From NCBI GenBank assembly GCA_964562175.1, contig CAZLRV010000004.1, positions 42,089 through 106,088 of the forward strand: a DNA stretch of 64,000 nt, written 5' to 3'. Positions within the stretch are counted from its first letter, which is position 1, and the number at the start of each line of letters is the position of its first letter. The notes under the pieces were generated by a model. That model worked only from the letters and a program-made list of their open reading frames with translations. It was not told where the DNA came from and searched no databases. The DNA is from CAZCJU01 sp964562175 (GTDB lineage: Bacteria; Bacillota; Clostridia; Oscillospirales; CAG-272). Both the position numbers and the translations under genes were made by a program. Below, piece after piece: positions 52,144 to 61,120 of the stretch.

Positions 52144-53285
52144 CAATTAACTCCCTTTCCATCATCGTTTGCATTCGGCGGGTATATCTTGTCAAGCAGA
52201 GCGTGGATACGCTTTACGGGGTTGAGAAGCTCGCTTATGGTATGGTCGCGGTTGAGCGTATCTATAAGCAATGCAACGTATTTGCAGAGGTTTACCTCCT
52301 GATACCATTCACGTGACTTAAGCTCAGGGGTGCGATATATAAGATTCGTTGTGAATATTTTAGTTATCGCACCGTCTGCATATGCTTGATCCATTTTTGA
52401 AAGACCGTTGCAGAAAAGACCGAATGTTGCAAATACAAAAATTCTCTTTGCTCCCTTTTCCTTGAGCTGATATGCGATATCTATTACGGAATCGCCGGAG
52501 GATATCATATCGTCAACTATGATAACATCCTTTCCGTGTACGTCCGTGCCGAGAAACTCGTGTGCTTCTATCGGATTTCTTCCGTTTACTATAATAGTAT
52601 AGTTTCTTCTCTTGTAGAACATACCCAGCTCAACGCCGAGAACGGAGGAATAATACATCGAACGTCCCATTGCACCCTCATCGGGAGCGATCATCATAAC
52701 GTCACCGGGACGGAGCGAGGCATCGGGAATATTCTTGACAAAAGCCTTTATCATTTGATACGATACCTGTACGCTGTCAAAGCCGCTGAGCGGTATCGCA
52801 CTCTGTACTCTCGGGTCGTGCGCATCGAAGGTTATAATGTTTTCAACACCCATATTCACAAGCTCTTGAAGCGCAATTGCACAATCGAGAGATTCACGTG
52901 CCGCACGTCTGTGCTGACGTCCTTCATACAGCATGGGCATTATTACGGAAATTCTGCGCGCCTTGCCCTCTATTGCTCCGATAATTCTCTTAAGATCCGA
53001 AAAATGGTCGTCGGGCGACATTACGTGGAGCTTATCGTCGTACATCGTGTATGTTACGCTGTAATTGAAGCAATCGCAAATTATATAAACGTCCTTGCCT
53101 CTTTGTGAGGAATGAAGCACCGCCTTTGCCTCACCCGTGCCGAAACGGGGACAATCGGCTTGTATAGAGTATGACTCTTGCTCATGACAACGCCACTTGC
53201 ATATGTATTCATCTACTTGACGTGTGAAATCCTCACAGCCCTTCATACCGATGATCTGAAGCTCTCCGAAAAATGATTCGTTCAT
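52143..53285 (-). CDS. prs: Ribose-phosphate pyrophosphokinase
   Basis: 380 residues, longer than the usual 310-320. PRPP synthetase features: CFNYSVTYTMY region, SVIMPMLYEGRQHRR, ENIITFDAHDPRVQSAI, MMIAPDEGAMGRSMYYSS and the PRPP-binding loop VIIVDDMISSGDS. It makes PRPP from ribose-5-phosphate and ATP. The N-terminus (MNESFFGELQIIGMKGCEDF) and extended C-terminus mark a divergent subclass. Start at 53285 has AAGGAAA 8 bases upstream. Confidence 0.9.
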   Translation of the reverse strand: MNESFFGELQIIGMKGCEDFTRQVDEYICKWRCHEQESYSIQADCPRFGTGEAKAVLHSSQRGKDVYIICDCFNYSVTYTMYDDKLHVMSPDDHFSDLKRIIGAIEGKARRISVIMPMLYEGRQHRRAARESLDCAIALQELVNMGVENIITFDAHDPRVQSAIPLSGFDSVQVSYQMIKAFVKNIPDASLRPGDVMMIAPDEGAMGRSMYYSSVLGVELGMFYKRRNYTIIVNGRNPIEAHEFLGTDVHGKDVIIVDDMISSGDSVIDIAYQLKEKGAKRIFVFATFGLFCNGLSKMDQAYADGAITKIFTTNLIYRTPELKSREWYQEVNLCKYVALLIDTLNRDHTISELLNPVKRIHALLDKIYPPNANDDGKGVN

Positions 53286-53352
53286 ACGTTTTCCTTTTCT
53301 CGGCGTTTTGTATTCACCGTTCTCCACCGCCGCACGGGAACGGTCAAATTAC

Positions 53353-54393
53353 TTATTTCGTTATCGTTATCTTTTTAAGAACGGGCGAAACATTGGGATC
53401 TATTCCCTTGACCTCGGTCAGCTTATATGCAAACAGCTGCATGGTTGCCGCCATAACGTAGGGCATTGTCATCTCACAGCCCGTGTCTTGAACGTAAATG
53501 CAATTCTCACGGCTGTTTTTCAGCTCTTCATCGTTTGTGAAAACAAGCACGTCCGCGCCTATCTCGTCAAGACGCTTTATCATGGCGGTGGCATCGTCGA
53601 ACGCCGCTCCCTTTGCGGCAAGCACCATAACGAGTGTGTTCTCGTGAACCTGCGCAAGAGGTCCGTGGTAAAAATCACTTATTGCATTGCCCTTTACGCA
53701 AATTCTGTTTGTTTCGAGTATCTTCAAGGCACCCTCAAGTGCAATGGGGTATACAAGACCTCTGCCCAAAATAAACATATTGGTCTCAGCCTTGTATTTT
53801 TCCGCAAAGCCGGTCAGAGTGTCGGGCATATAAGAGAGCAGTGAAGCAACATCGCCCGAAACTTTATCAAGAGCGTCGGAAAGCTCACCGCTTCCGGATA
53901 TTTCCGCACACAGACAAGCCAATAGGTACATTTGAGCGGTAAAGGTCTTGGTTGCGGCGATGCTTTTTTCAAGTCCCGCACCGCAGAAAAGATGATATTT
54001 AGCCGTTTTCGCAAGCGGCGATTCCTCGTCATTCGTTATTGCTATAGTCAGCTTTCCCGCCTCGTTTGCTTGGTCGATGACAGCAAGCACGTCGGCGGCT
54101 TTGCCCGATTGCGAAACGCCTATTACGGCGGAATGTGCGAAATTCATTTTCGCACCGTACTTCGATATTACGCTCGGTGTACCGAGAGTGCAGGGAATAC
54201 CCGCACAAACGGCAAACAGATATTGGGCGTATATGCAGGCGTGGTCGGATGTGCCGCGAGCGGCAAAATAGACGGAATCAAGTCCAAGTGACTTAAATTC
54301 CTCGGCTATTGCGGAAATTACCGCTTGGTTCTTTTCTCTTGCCGAGGCAAGCACCTGCGGCTGTTGTGAAATTTCATCAAATAATAACGACAT
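53353..54393 (-). CDS. Double-SIS-domain sugar isomerase (GlmS isomerase-like, no glutaminase)
   Basis: 346 residues with two SIS domains: VYFAARGTSDHACIYAQYL and VIGVSQSGKAADVLAVI, then FILGRGLVYPIALEGALKILE and ISDFYHGPLAQVH. It matches the isomerase half of GlmS and the FrlB/AgaS group but has no N-terminal Cys glutaminase. It therefore acts as a phospho-amino-sugar or fructosamine-type deaminase or isomerase. It stands between a CapA gene and prs. Confidence 0.9.
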   Translation of the reverse strand: MSLLFDEISQQPQVLASAREKNQAVISAIAEEFKSLGLDSVYFAARGTSDHACIYAQYLFAVCAGIPCTLGTPSVISKYGAKMNFAHSAVIGVSQSGKAADVLAVIDQANEAGKLTIAITNDEESPLAKTAKYHLFCGAGLEKSIAATKTFTAQMYLLACLCAEISGSGELSDALDKVSGDVASLLSYMPDTLTGFAEKYKAETNMFILGRGLVYPIALEGALKILETNRICVKGNAISDFYHGPLAQVHENTLVMVLAAKGAAFDDATAMIKRLDEIGADVLVFTNDEELKNSRENCIYVQDTGCEMTMPYVMAATMQLFAYKLTEVKGIDPNVSPVLKKITITK

Positions 54394-54417
54394 AGTATTC
54401 TCCTTATATCTTACATC

Positions 54418-55689
54418 TCAGCTGTTGAGATATTTTTCGTCAACATTATCGGTAATATATTTTTTCAGCCTTGACAGCGTCAGAGGCTTTGGGTCCTTTT
54501 CATTGCTTCCGTGACTCTCGGCAAGCGACTGCGTGAAATTTTCCATAAGATACACCTTTATATTTATTCGTGCCGCATCGCTTTTGTTTTCGGGGTCGTA
54601 TTCATAATAAGTAACCGTCGGTATCGCCTTGATGTTTTCAATGGTGCATACACCGTCCGTTGACACAATGTCAAAGCTTACCATCATACCCACCATGTTT
54701 TGAGCATAGTACATAGTCGAAAGTATATTGCCCAGTGAATATATGCAAAGTGTTTCACCGCCGTCCTTGCCCTTGATATATTCAATGCTCTGCACAACGT
54801 GCGGATGAGTTCCGATTATAACATCGGCTCCCGCATCGGCTATGGCTTGCGCCGTACTGCGTTGCTCGGAGGTGATATCGAATTCATCCTCCTCACCCCA
54901 ATGCATTGAAACGAAAACAAGGTCGGCAACCGTTTTCGCATACTTTATTTGCGAGCTTATCCTATCCGTATCGGTAAACGGTATGACTATATCGGTATCG
55001 CCGCTGTTCTTGAGCTTGTCGTATGCTTTTTTCTTACTGTTGTTTATGAAATCGGTATAGGACAAAAACGCAATTTTCACGCCGTCCTTTTCGAATATTC
55101 TTATATTGTCGTAATCGGTTTGATCCTCGTATGCTCCGACGGTAAACACGTTTTTTGTTTTCCAATATGCAAGTGAACCGTTGTAGCCGTCAAGCAATTT
55201 ATCAAACATATGATTGTTGGCAAGGTTTATAACATCAACGCCGGAATCAACCAAATAATCGCCGAGTGCCTGCGGTGAGTTGAATGCGGGATAGCCGCTT
55301 ACACCGAGATCGTCGCCGCATATCGCCGTTTCCTGATTTATGTACGATATATCGGCATCGGCAAGTATCGGCATTATCTGAGAATATATCTCATCAAACT
55401 TGTATTTACCGCCGCCGAGTGCGGAGGCATATGTGAATACAGCCTCATGTATAATATTATCGCCCGCACATACGAATGATAATCTTTTTTCTTTGTTCTC
55501 AATGGGCTGTGTGACCGGCTCACCCGTTATCTCACTGCTTGAGGGTGAGGTGTTGGCACTCGGTATATCGGGGCGTGTTTCGTCATAGCTCTGTGTATGT
55601 ACGACGGTCTCGTCCGACATCTCCGAGCACGAAAACAGGCAGAGGGAGCAGAGAACTGCCAATATAAATGAAGTGGTTCTTTTAATCAT
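54418..55689 (-). CDS. CapA/PgsA-like metallophosphatase lipoprotein (copy 1)
   Basis: 423 residues. Lipobox LFSC (Cys21), acidic linker to about 70, then a calcineurin-like fold of the PGA_cap family: FVCAGDNIIHE, INQETAICG, NLANNHMFDKL, FVSMHWGEED, GTHPHVVQS and YSLGN. Relatives act in capsule polyglutamate synthesis, but many clostridial copies have no capsule operon and an unknown substrate. It overlaps copy 2 by 8 bases; the pair arose by tandem duplication. Confidence 0.9.
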   Translation of the reverse strand: MIKRTTSFILAVLCSLCLFSCSEMSDETVVHTQSYDETRPDIPSANTSPSSSEITGEPVTQPIENKEKRLSFVCAGDNIIHEAVFTYASALGGGKYKFDEIYSQIMPILADADISYINQETAICGDDLGVSGYPAFNSPQALGDYLVDSGVDVINLANNHMFDKLLDGYNGSLAYWKTKNVFTVGAYEDQTDYDNIRIFEKDGVKIAFLSYTDFINNSKKKAYDKLKNSGDTDIVIPFTDTDRISSQIKYAKTVADLVFVSMHWGEEDEFDITSEQRSTAQAIADAGADVIIGTHPHVVQSIEYIKGKDGGETLCIYSLGNILSTMYYAQNMVGMMVSFDIVSTDGVCTIENIKAIPTVTYYEYDPENKSDAARINIKVYLMENFTQSLAESHGSNEKDPKPLTLSRLKKYITDNVDEKYLNS

Positions 55690-56959
55690 TGCTTTGCCTC
55701 AAATAATCGGGGAGAAATTCCTCATCAATGTTATCGGTAACTATTTTTCGTGCCGCATCGACCGTTACGTTATCGCCCTTTGAATTGCAATGGTGCTTTT
55801 TAGCCATATCCTCCGTCAGCTCCTCAAGCAGATAAAGAGCGGTATTTTTATACCCCGTCGTTTGATAGCAGAACGTCGGAATAACGGATGCGTTTTCTAT
55901 ACTGCATACACCGTCCGTCAAAACAATGTCAAAGCTTGCCGTAACGCCTACCATATTTCTCAATCGGTCTTGGTTGCTTATACCGTTTCCGAGAGAATAA
56001 TAACAGAGTGTTTTGCCGCCGTCCTTACCCTCGAGCCATTGTACGGGCTGAATGACGTGCGGATGATGACCCAAAATAACATCGGCACCGAGGTCCGCTA
56101 TGAGCTGAGCGTACTCCTTTTGCTCATCCGATACGGTAAAGCGCTCCTCATTGCCCCAATGCATTGAAACGATAACGACATCGGCAGCCTCCCTTGCACG
56201 AGGTATCTGCCTTTTCAGTATCTCCTCACTGTAAACGGGAATAACGATATCGGAGGAGGAGGAATGTGAAAGATTCGTGCCGTAGGTGTATGCCAAAACG
56301 GCTATCTTTACCCCGTCCTTTTCGTAAACTCGTATGTTTTCAAAATCCTCGCCGTTTCTGTAAAGTCCCACTATCATGGCATCGAGTGTGTCAGTGAAGT
56401 CTATCATCTTTCCAAGTGCCACAGCACCCTTGTCGTTCATATGATTGTTGGCAAAGCCGATAATATCAAAGCCGAGGGTTACAAGGTCGAGTCCCATTTG
56501 TCGGGGCGTGTTGAACTGCGGGTAATTGCTGTACCCGTATTCACCGCCGCACATCGGCGTTTCCTGATTTATAAAAGCCACGTCCGCCGAGGCTATCATA
56601 TCGGCAACATGAGAGTATTTCGGTAAAAAATCATAAGTTTTTTTCGTGTCATCGACGCTTTTGTCGGGTGAGGTCTCGGATTGACGGTATATCGGGCGGT
56701 GTATAAGATTGTCGCCCATTCCGATAAACGAAAGACGCTTGACCTCAACGGGCTTTTCAACGCTTATCTCGCCGCTGTCGGTAGAGGGGGCATCGGTCTG
56801 AGCCTCGGTTTCATCGATCGGCGAGGTTATGGCACCGAGAGTGGCGGCTATCTCATCCGTAACGGGCTGTGTTTGACCGACGGAGCCGGCACAGGAGCAG
56901 AGAAGGGAGAGTAATATAGAACACACAACGGCAAGAGCCGTTATTCCGTAGCTTTTCAT
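55682..56959 (-). CDS. CapA/PgsA-like metallophosphatase lipoprotein (copy 2)
   Basis: 425 residues. Lipobox LLCSC, linker, then FIGMGDNLIHRP, INQETPMCGGEYGYSNYPQFNTP, GFANNHMNDKG, IVSMHWGNEE, GHHPHVIQP and YSLGN. The same layout as the downstream copy, with diverged surface loops, suggests similar chemistry on related substrates. Start at 56959 has AGGAA 8 bases upstream; the ATG at 56995 would precede the signal peptide and is rejected. First gene of the minus-strand operon. Confidence 0.9.
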   Translation of the reverse strand: MKSYGITALAVVCSILLSLLCSCAGSVGQTQPVTDEIAATLGAITSPIDETEAQTDAPSTDSGEISVEKPVEVKRLSFIGMGDNLIHRPIYRQSETSPDKSVDDTKKTYDFLPKYSHVADMIASADVAFINQETPMCGGEYGYSNYPQFNTPRQMGLDLVTLGFDIIGFANNHMNDKGAVALGKMIDFTDTLDAMIVGLYRNGEDFENIRVYEKDGVKIAVLAYTYGTNLSHSSSSDIVIPVYSEEILKRQIPRAREAADVVIVSMHWGNEERFTVSDEQKEYAQLIADLGADVILGHHPHVIQPVQWLEGKDGGKTLCYYSLGNGISNQDRLRNMVGVTASFDIVLTDGVCSIENASVIPTFCYQTTGYKNTALYLLEELTEDMAKKHHCNSKGDNVTVDAARKIVTDNIDEEFLPDYLRQSND

Positions 56960-57167
56960 TATGCACTTTCCTAAAAATAAAATATAATGATACACTTTTA
57001 TTTTATATTATATCTCGCTTATTATCAACGGAATACTATTAAAATTTTGTTACAAAAGACTCTCGGTGTGTCGAAAAAAATTTACAATTAAAATTTAACG
57101 CACGGTTTTTCACCTCGGAACGCCGAAAATCGTTACATAATTAAATATAAAAATTGTGAGTTTGTTA

Positions 57168-57196
57168 TTGAATTTAAGCTCAATGTGTGGTAAAAT
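57168..57196 (+). promoter_or_regulatory. Promoter of the FTR-thioredoxin pair
   Basis: TTGAAT (57168-57173), 17-base spacer, TAAAAT (57191-57196), followed by AAAGGAGG at 57203-57210. The 257-base divergent gap 56960-57216 holds this and presumably the capA promoter, which I cannot place. Confidence 0.65.
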
Positions 57197-57216
57197 AAAA
57201 GAAAGGAGGATATACA

Positions 57217-57420
57217 ATGGCCATAAAGCTTAACGAGGATAAGGAAGTTGTGCAAATGATAAAGCGCGGGCTTGCGGAAAAGGACGGATATTGCCCGTGC
57301 AGACTTGAGAGAATACCCGAAAACAAATGTATTTGCAAGGAATTCAGAGAACAAATGGCAGACCCCGAATTTGAGGGCTATTGTCATTGTATGCTATATT
57401 ATAAAACGAAGGATGAGTGA
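57217..57420 (+). CDS. Ferredoxin-thioredoxin reductase catalytic-subunit-like protein
   Basis: 67 residues. The Cys pattern YCPCRL, CICKEF and GYCHCMLYY matches the catalytic chain of ferredoxin-thioredoxin reductase, whose 4Fe-4S cluster and neighbouring redox disulphide pass electrons from ferredoxin to thioredoxin. The chain is shorter than the plant form, and no variable subunit gene is near, as in other anaerobes. It is followed by a thioredoxin gene 4 bases later, its obvious partner. Confidence 0.9.
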   Translation: MAIKLNEDKEVVQMIKRGLAEKDGYCPCRLERIPENKCICKEFREQMADPEFEGYCHCMLYYKTKDE

Positions 57421-57424
57421 TGAT

Positions 57425-57742
57425 ATGAAGCCTACGGAGATCACAGCGGAGAATTTCGAGGAGCTTGTCGTCAAGAGCGATAAGACCGTTTTGCTCGATT
57501 TTTGGGCAACATGGTGCGGCCCGTGCAGAATGCTCGCACCTACTATAGATGAAATAGCCGAGGAGAGGGAAGAGCTGTTCGTCGGCAAGGTAAACGTCGA
57601 TGAACAGAATGCGATAGCCTCCGCATTCGGCATTATGAGTATTCCCACGCTTGTCGTAATTAAAGACGGTAAGGTCTGCTGCAGTCGTGTCGGTCTGCTC
57701 CCCAAGCAGGATATAATATCGATGCTTGATGAAAACGCCTGA
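57425..57742 (+). CDS. trxA: Thioredoxin
   Basis: 105 residues with active site DFWATWCGPCRMLAP, cis-Pro segment MSIPTLVVIKDG and normal length. Start at ATG 57425 gives the usual N-terminus; ATG 57413 would add four residues. Coupled to the FTR-like gene, it should be reduced by ferredoxin rather than NADPH. Confidence 0.94.
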   Translation: MKPTEITAENFEELVVKSDKTVLLDFWATWCGPCRMLAPTIDEIAEEREELFVGKVNVDEQNAIASAFGIMSIPTLVVIKDGKVCCSRVGLLPKQDIISMLDENA

Positions 57743-57765
57743 CCGAGGGCGTATGCAGCACTCGG

Positions 57766-57813
57766 CTCAAAAAAGCACTTGCACACCGAAAACGGTATGC
57801 AAGTGCTTTTTTC
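57766..57813. terminator. Bidirectional terminator between trxA and the ZIP gene
   Basis: Perfect 15-base arms AAAAAAGCACTTGCA (57769-57783) and TGCAAGTGCTTTTTT (57798-57812) around a 14-base loop. Confidence 0.9.
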
Positions 57814-57816
57814 GGA

Positions 57817-58590
57817 TCATTTAAACAGAAACAGACTGAGAGCCATTATCGCCATTCCCGAAAAAATGCATATTCTCGTTATCTTATCGTCTTTTCGGTA
57901 CGCCTGCGGCAGCATTTCATCAAATGAAATAAATATCATAACTCCGGCCGCAAATGCGAAAACGATTCCTTGCAGTACGCCCGATGTAAGCGAAACAGGG
58001 AAAAGAGACATGACACCGTAGCCTATCAATGCGCCGAGCGGCTCGGTAAGCCCGGACAAAAATGAGTACAAAAACGCCTTTTTCGCATTTTTCGTTCCGT
58101 AATATATCGGAACGAAAACGGCAATTCCTTCCGGAATATTGTGTATGGCTATCGCAAAGGCGACAGTCAGAGCCGCGGTGGTTCCGTCAAGTGACGAGAT
58201 AAAGGTCGCAAAGCCCTCCGGAAAATTGTGCAGTGCTATGGCAACGGCGGTAACAAGCCCCGTTTTTTTCATTGCGTTTTCGCCGATATTTTCCGGCAGA
58301 AGCCTCTCGCCGAGCCAAACAAGAGCGATCGACAGAAAAAACACGAGCGTTGACAGCAGTGAGGAAACGGCATCTGCAAGTGTTGCGGCAAACGATGTAT
58401 ATGACTTGTTGAGTATCTCAAAAAGCGATACGTATATCATAACACCCGAGGAGAGTGCCAGACATACCGTAAGATACCGTTCGCCGAGAGCCTTCTTGCC
58501 CGAAAAATACGATATAATACTGCCAAGCCCCGTACAAAGTCCGGCAAATAAGGTTATCATAAAAGCATTTAATATATTTATTGCAAACAC
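57817..58590 (-). CDS. ZIP-family metal transporter (ZupT-like)
   Basis: 257 residues, eight membrane helices. Metal-site motifs HNFPEG and HNIPEG in helices 4 and 5 are intact, with an EPLGALIGY helix 6. ZIP proteins import zinc, iron or manganese. A 31-base inverted repeat lies upstream of the start (58626-58656) and might bind a metal regulator, though it also reads as a plus-strand terminator. Confidence 0.92.
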   Translation of the reverse strand: MFAINILNAFMITLFAGLCTGLGSIISYFSGKKALGERYLTVCLALSSGVMIYVSLFEILNKSYTSFAATLADAVSSLLSTLVFFLSIALVWLGERLLPENIGENAMKKTGLVTAVAIALHNFPEGFATFISSLDGTTAALTVAFAIAIHNIPEGIAVFVPIYYGTKNAKKAFLYSFLSGLTEPLGALIGYGVMSLFPVSLTSGVLQGIVFAFAAGVMIFISFDEMLPQAYRKDDKITRICIFSGMAIMALSLFLFK

Positions 58591-58625
58591 TTCCTTTTCG
58601 TTTTTAACTATTGTATTCCGTTTTT

Positions 58626-58663
58626 CGTGTATTTGTTACAGTGTATCAAATACACGTTTTTTT
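58626..58663 (+). terminator. Strong terminator hairpin in front of the SpoIID-like operon
   Basis: CGTGTATTTG (58626-58635) pairs perfectly with CAAATACACG (58647-58656), followed by TTTTTTT. No plus-strand gene ends here, since the ZIP gene is on minus. It may insulate the downstream operon or act as an attenuator. Confidence 0.75.
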
Positions 58664-58699
58664 CATATTATGTAGTTGAAAAACGTAAAGGAGGATCAT

Positions 58700-59131
58700 A
58701 TGAACAACGAAGCATCCAACGGATTTCTGATAGTCAACGTCACGACTGCAAGGGGTGCGATACCGCTTGCCGATGCCACGGTCACGGTATCACAGCTTAA
58801 CGGAGGCGTGGATACGCCCGTGGCGGTGGTGCGGACGGATATAGACGGGAAAACGGAAAAGCTCACGCTTCAAGCACCGCCGCCCGACAATTCGCAAACG
58901 CCGAATCCGACGGGTCCCTCATATGCGCTGTATAATGTGGAGGTAGTAAAAAACGGATATTATACGGAAAACGAACTTAATATTCCCGTTTTTTCGGGAA
59001 TAACCTCAATACAGCCCGTGCGTATGTTGCCCTATATAGTCGGTCGTAATACCTCCCCTCAGAGCAATTCGGATGTCGTCGAGGGACGCGGCTATGATTT
59101 GAACGGTAATGGCACCGAGGGGGTGAAATGA
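58700..59131 (+). CDS. Carboxypeptidase-regulatory-like beta-sandwich protein
   Basis: 143 residues. FLIVNVTTARGAIPLADATVTVSQL, VVRTDIDGKTEKLTL and YNVEVVKNGYYTE follow the pattern of CarboxypepD-reg/transthyretin-like domains. There is no signal peptide or membrane segment. AAAGGAGG lies 5 bases before ATG 58700, one of the strongest sites here. It overlaps the SpoIID-like gene by 4 bases, so it probably works with it, perhaps as a structural or adaptor protein in the spore surface. Confidence 0.75.
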   Translation: MNNEASNGFLIVNVTTARGAIPLADATVTVSQLNGGVDTPVAVVRTDIDGKTEKLTLQAPPPDNSQTPNPTGPSYALYNVEVVKNGYYTENELNIPVFSGITSIQPVRMLPYIVGRNTSPQSNSDVVEGRGYDLNGNGTEGVK

Positions 59132-60537
59132 TGCCGGAGGCGTATCTTCCGTACATTCCGGAGAATATCATCGTGCATCTTGCATCGCCTCAGAGCAGTG
59201 CGGAAAACGTGACCGTTTCTTTTCCGGAATATATTAAAAACGTCGCATCGAGCGAGCTTTACCCGACGTGGCGGGAGGAAGCACTGCGCGCGAATATTCT
59301 CGCACAGATATCCTTTGCTCTCAATCGCATTTATACGGAGTTTTACAGAAGTCAAGGCTATGACTTTGATATTACAAACAGTACCTCTGTCGACCAAGCC
59401 TTTATAAAAGGAAGAGATATATTCGAAAATGTCGGACGTATAGTAGACGAAATATTTAACAGCTATATTGTCAGACAGGGAAACGTGGAGCCGCTTTTCG
59501 CCTCGTATTGCAACGGTACGACGACGGTGTGCGAGGGTATGTCACAGTGGGGCTCGGTGGAGCTTGCCGCGGCGGGTCTTACACCGTATGAGATACTTCA
59601 GAATTATTATGGGAGTGATATAAGCATAGTAAACGATACACCCGTCGGGAGCGCACAGTCTTCCGCACCGCAGGACCCTCTCAGGCTCGGCTCGGTCGGA
59701 AACGAGGTTAGACAGCTGCAGCTGAGAATAAACAGAATATCGAAAAATTATCCGGGAATACCCAAAATAATTCCCGTATCGGGAGTTTTTACCGCATCGA
59801 CCGAGGATGCCGTGAAAAAATTTCAAGAGGTATTCGACCTTGCCGTTGACGGTGTGGTCGGCAATGCGACATGGTATAGAGTGTTGTTCCTTTATAACGG
59901 CGTTAAGCGACTCAACGAGCTTGCAAGCGAGGGACTTGCGTTCGAGGATGTATCGAAGCAGTTTCCCGATACTCTGCGACTCGGAGATGAGGGCTTGTAT
60001 GTTTCAATGCTCCAATACTTTTTGACCGCCGTAGGCGATTATTATTCGTCACTTCCTCCGATAGCAATAAGCGGCACATTTGACGAAAATACGCAGAATG
60101 CGGTGTTCTCGTTTCAACGTCGATTCTCTCTGCCCATTACGGGAGTTGTCGACCTTGTAACATGGAACGATATATACGATACATACCTCGGAATTGTCGA
60201 ATCCCTGCCCGTAGGACTTGTATCGGAGGCGGGAATACCGTTTCCGGGCGAATATCTTGCCTTAGGCTCAAGCGGTGAGGCGGTAACGCTTATTCAGAAT
60301 TATCTCGATACGCTTGCCACGGTCTATCCCTCAATAACCCCTCCGGCTGTAAGCGGTATATATTCAACACAGACAGAGACGGCTGTGAGAGAATTTCAAA
60401 GACTCTTTGAGCTTGAGGAAAACGGAATAGTAGGGCCTATCACATGGGATGAGATAACCGACCAATATATACTCATATCCGAGGGAAATATGAAGTCTGC
60501 GGGACAATTTGCGCAGAATATAGGAGGGCAGAGATGA
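59128..60537 (+). CDS. SpoIID/LytB-like domain with three peptidoglycan-binding domains
   Basis: 469 residues. The N-terminal part is SpoIID-like: YIKNVASSELYPTWREEALRAN with the catalytic-position Glu43, the ITNSTSVDQAF block and GMSQWGSVELAAAGLTPYEIL. SpoIID is a lytic transglycosylase used in forespore engulfment. Then three PG_binding_1 repeats follow (starting LRLGSVGNEV, LRLGDEGLYV and LALGSSGEAV; ending GVVGNATWYRV, GVVDLVTWNDI and GIVGPITWDEI). No signal peptide or membrane helix is visible, unlike true SpoIID. A spore-coat or mother-cell location is inference. Confidence 0.85.
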   Translation: MMPEAYLPYIPENIIVHLASPQSSAENVTVSFPEYIKNVASSELYPTWREEALRANILAQISFALNRIYTEFYRSQGYDFDITNSTSVDQAFIKGRDIFENVGRIVDEIFNSYIVRQGNVEPLFASYCNGTTTVCEGMSQWGSVELAAAGLTPYEILQNYYGSDISIVNDTPVGSAQSSAPQDPLRLGSVGNEVRQLQLRINRISKNYPGIPKIIPVSGVFTASTEDAVKKFQEVFDLAVDGVVGNATWYRVLFLYNGVKRLNELASEGLAFEDVSKQFPDTLRLGDEGLYVSMLQYFLTAVGDYYSSLPPIAISGTFDENTQNAVFSFQRRFSLPITGVVDLVTWNDIYDTYLGIVESLPVGLVSEAGIPFPGEYLALGSSGEAVTLIQNYLDTLATVYPSITPPAVSGIYSTQTETAVREFQRLFELEENGIVGPITWDEITDQYILISEGNMKSAGQFAQNIGGQR

Positions 60538-61067
60538 CACAGCCGCCTTATATTGACGGAACGGACAAAAGAGCGCTCATATACGAGATACAGAATATGC
60601 TTTATTATATATCCTTCTCTGATGAAAAAATACCGAGGGTAAATCCCGACGGCATATACGGTGCCGAAACAAAAAGATCCGTTGAGGCGTTTCAAAGCAA
60701 GAACGGGCTTACACCGACGGGAGAAGTTGATGAACGAACTTATACAAGCTTATACGATGCTTATTCCGCTCTTTCGTATATGCATTCCCCACCGCTTCCG
60801 CTTTACGCTTTTCCGGGCAACGATTATTCGATAGAACCGGGCGAAAAAAGCGATATCGTTCTCATATCGCAGATAGTTATAAATAATCTTTCTTATCATT
60901 TCAGTACACCGAGCGTTGAGCTGAGCGGCGAAATGACGGAGCAAACACAGCAGGCGGTGAAGAAGCTGCAAGGACTCTACAGACTGCCGATAACCGGTAT
61001 CATCGATAAACAAACGTGGGATGCCATGAGCAGTGATTATTCGAGGCTTGAGGGCAAAAATGAATAA
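60534..61067 (+). CDS. Peptidoglycan-binding protein with two PG_binding_1 domains
   Basis: 177 residues built of two PG-binding repeats: IYEIQNMLYYISF to GEVDERTYTSLYDAY, and ISQIVINNLSYHF to GIIDKQTWDAMSSDY, joined by a Pro-rich stretch. No catalytic domain or signal peptide is seen. It starts in the ATGA overlap with the SpoIID-like gene and ends the three-gene operon. Confidence 0.87.
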   Translation: MTQPPYIDGTDKRALIYEIQNMLYYISFSDEKIPRVNPDGIYGAETKRSVEAFQSKNGLTPTGEVDERTYTSLYDAYSALSYMHSPPLPLYAFPGNDYSIEPGEKSDIVLISQIVINNLSYHFSTPSVELSGEMTEQTQQAVKKLQGLYRLPITGIIDKQTWDAMSSDYSRLEGKNE

Positions 61068-61120
61068 CACGCCCACACCTTGCCCATAATCCGAAATGAA
61101 AACGTACACGGGAGGCTCTT

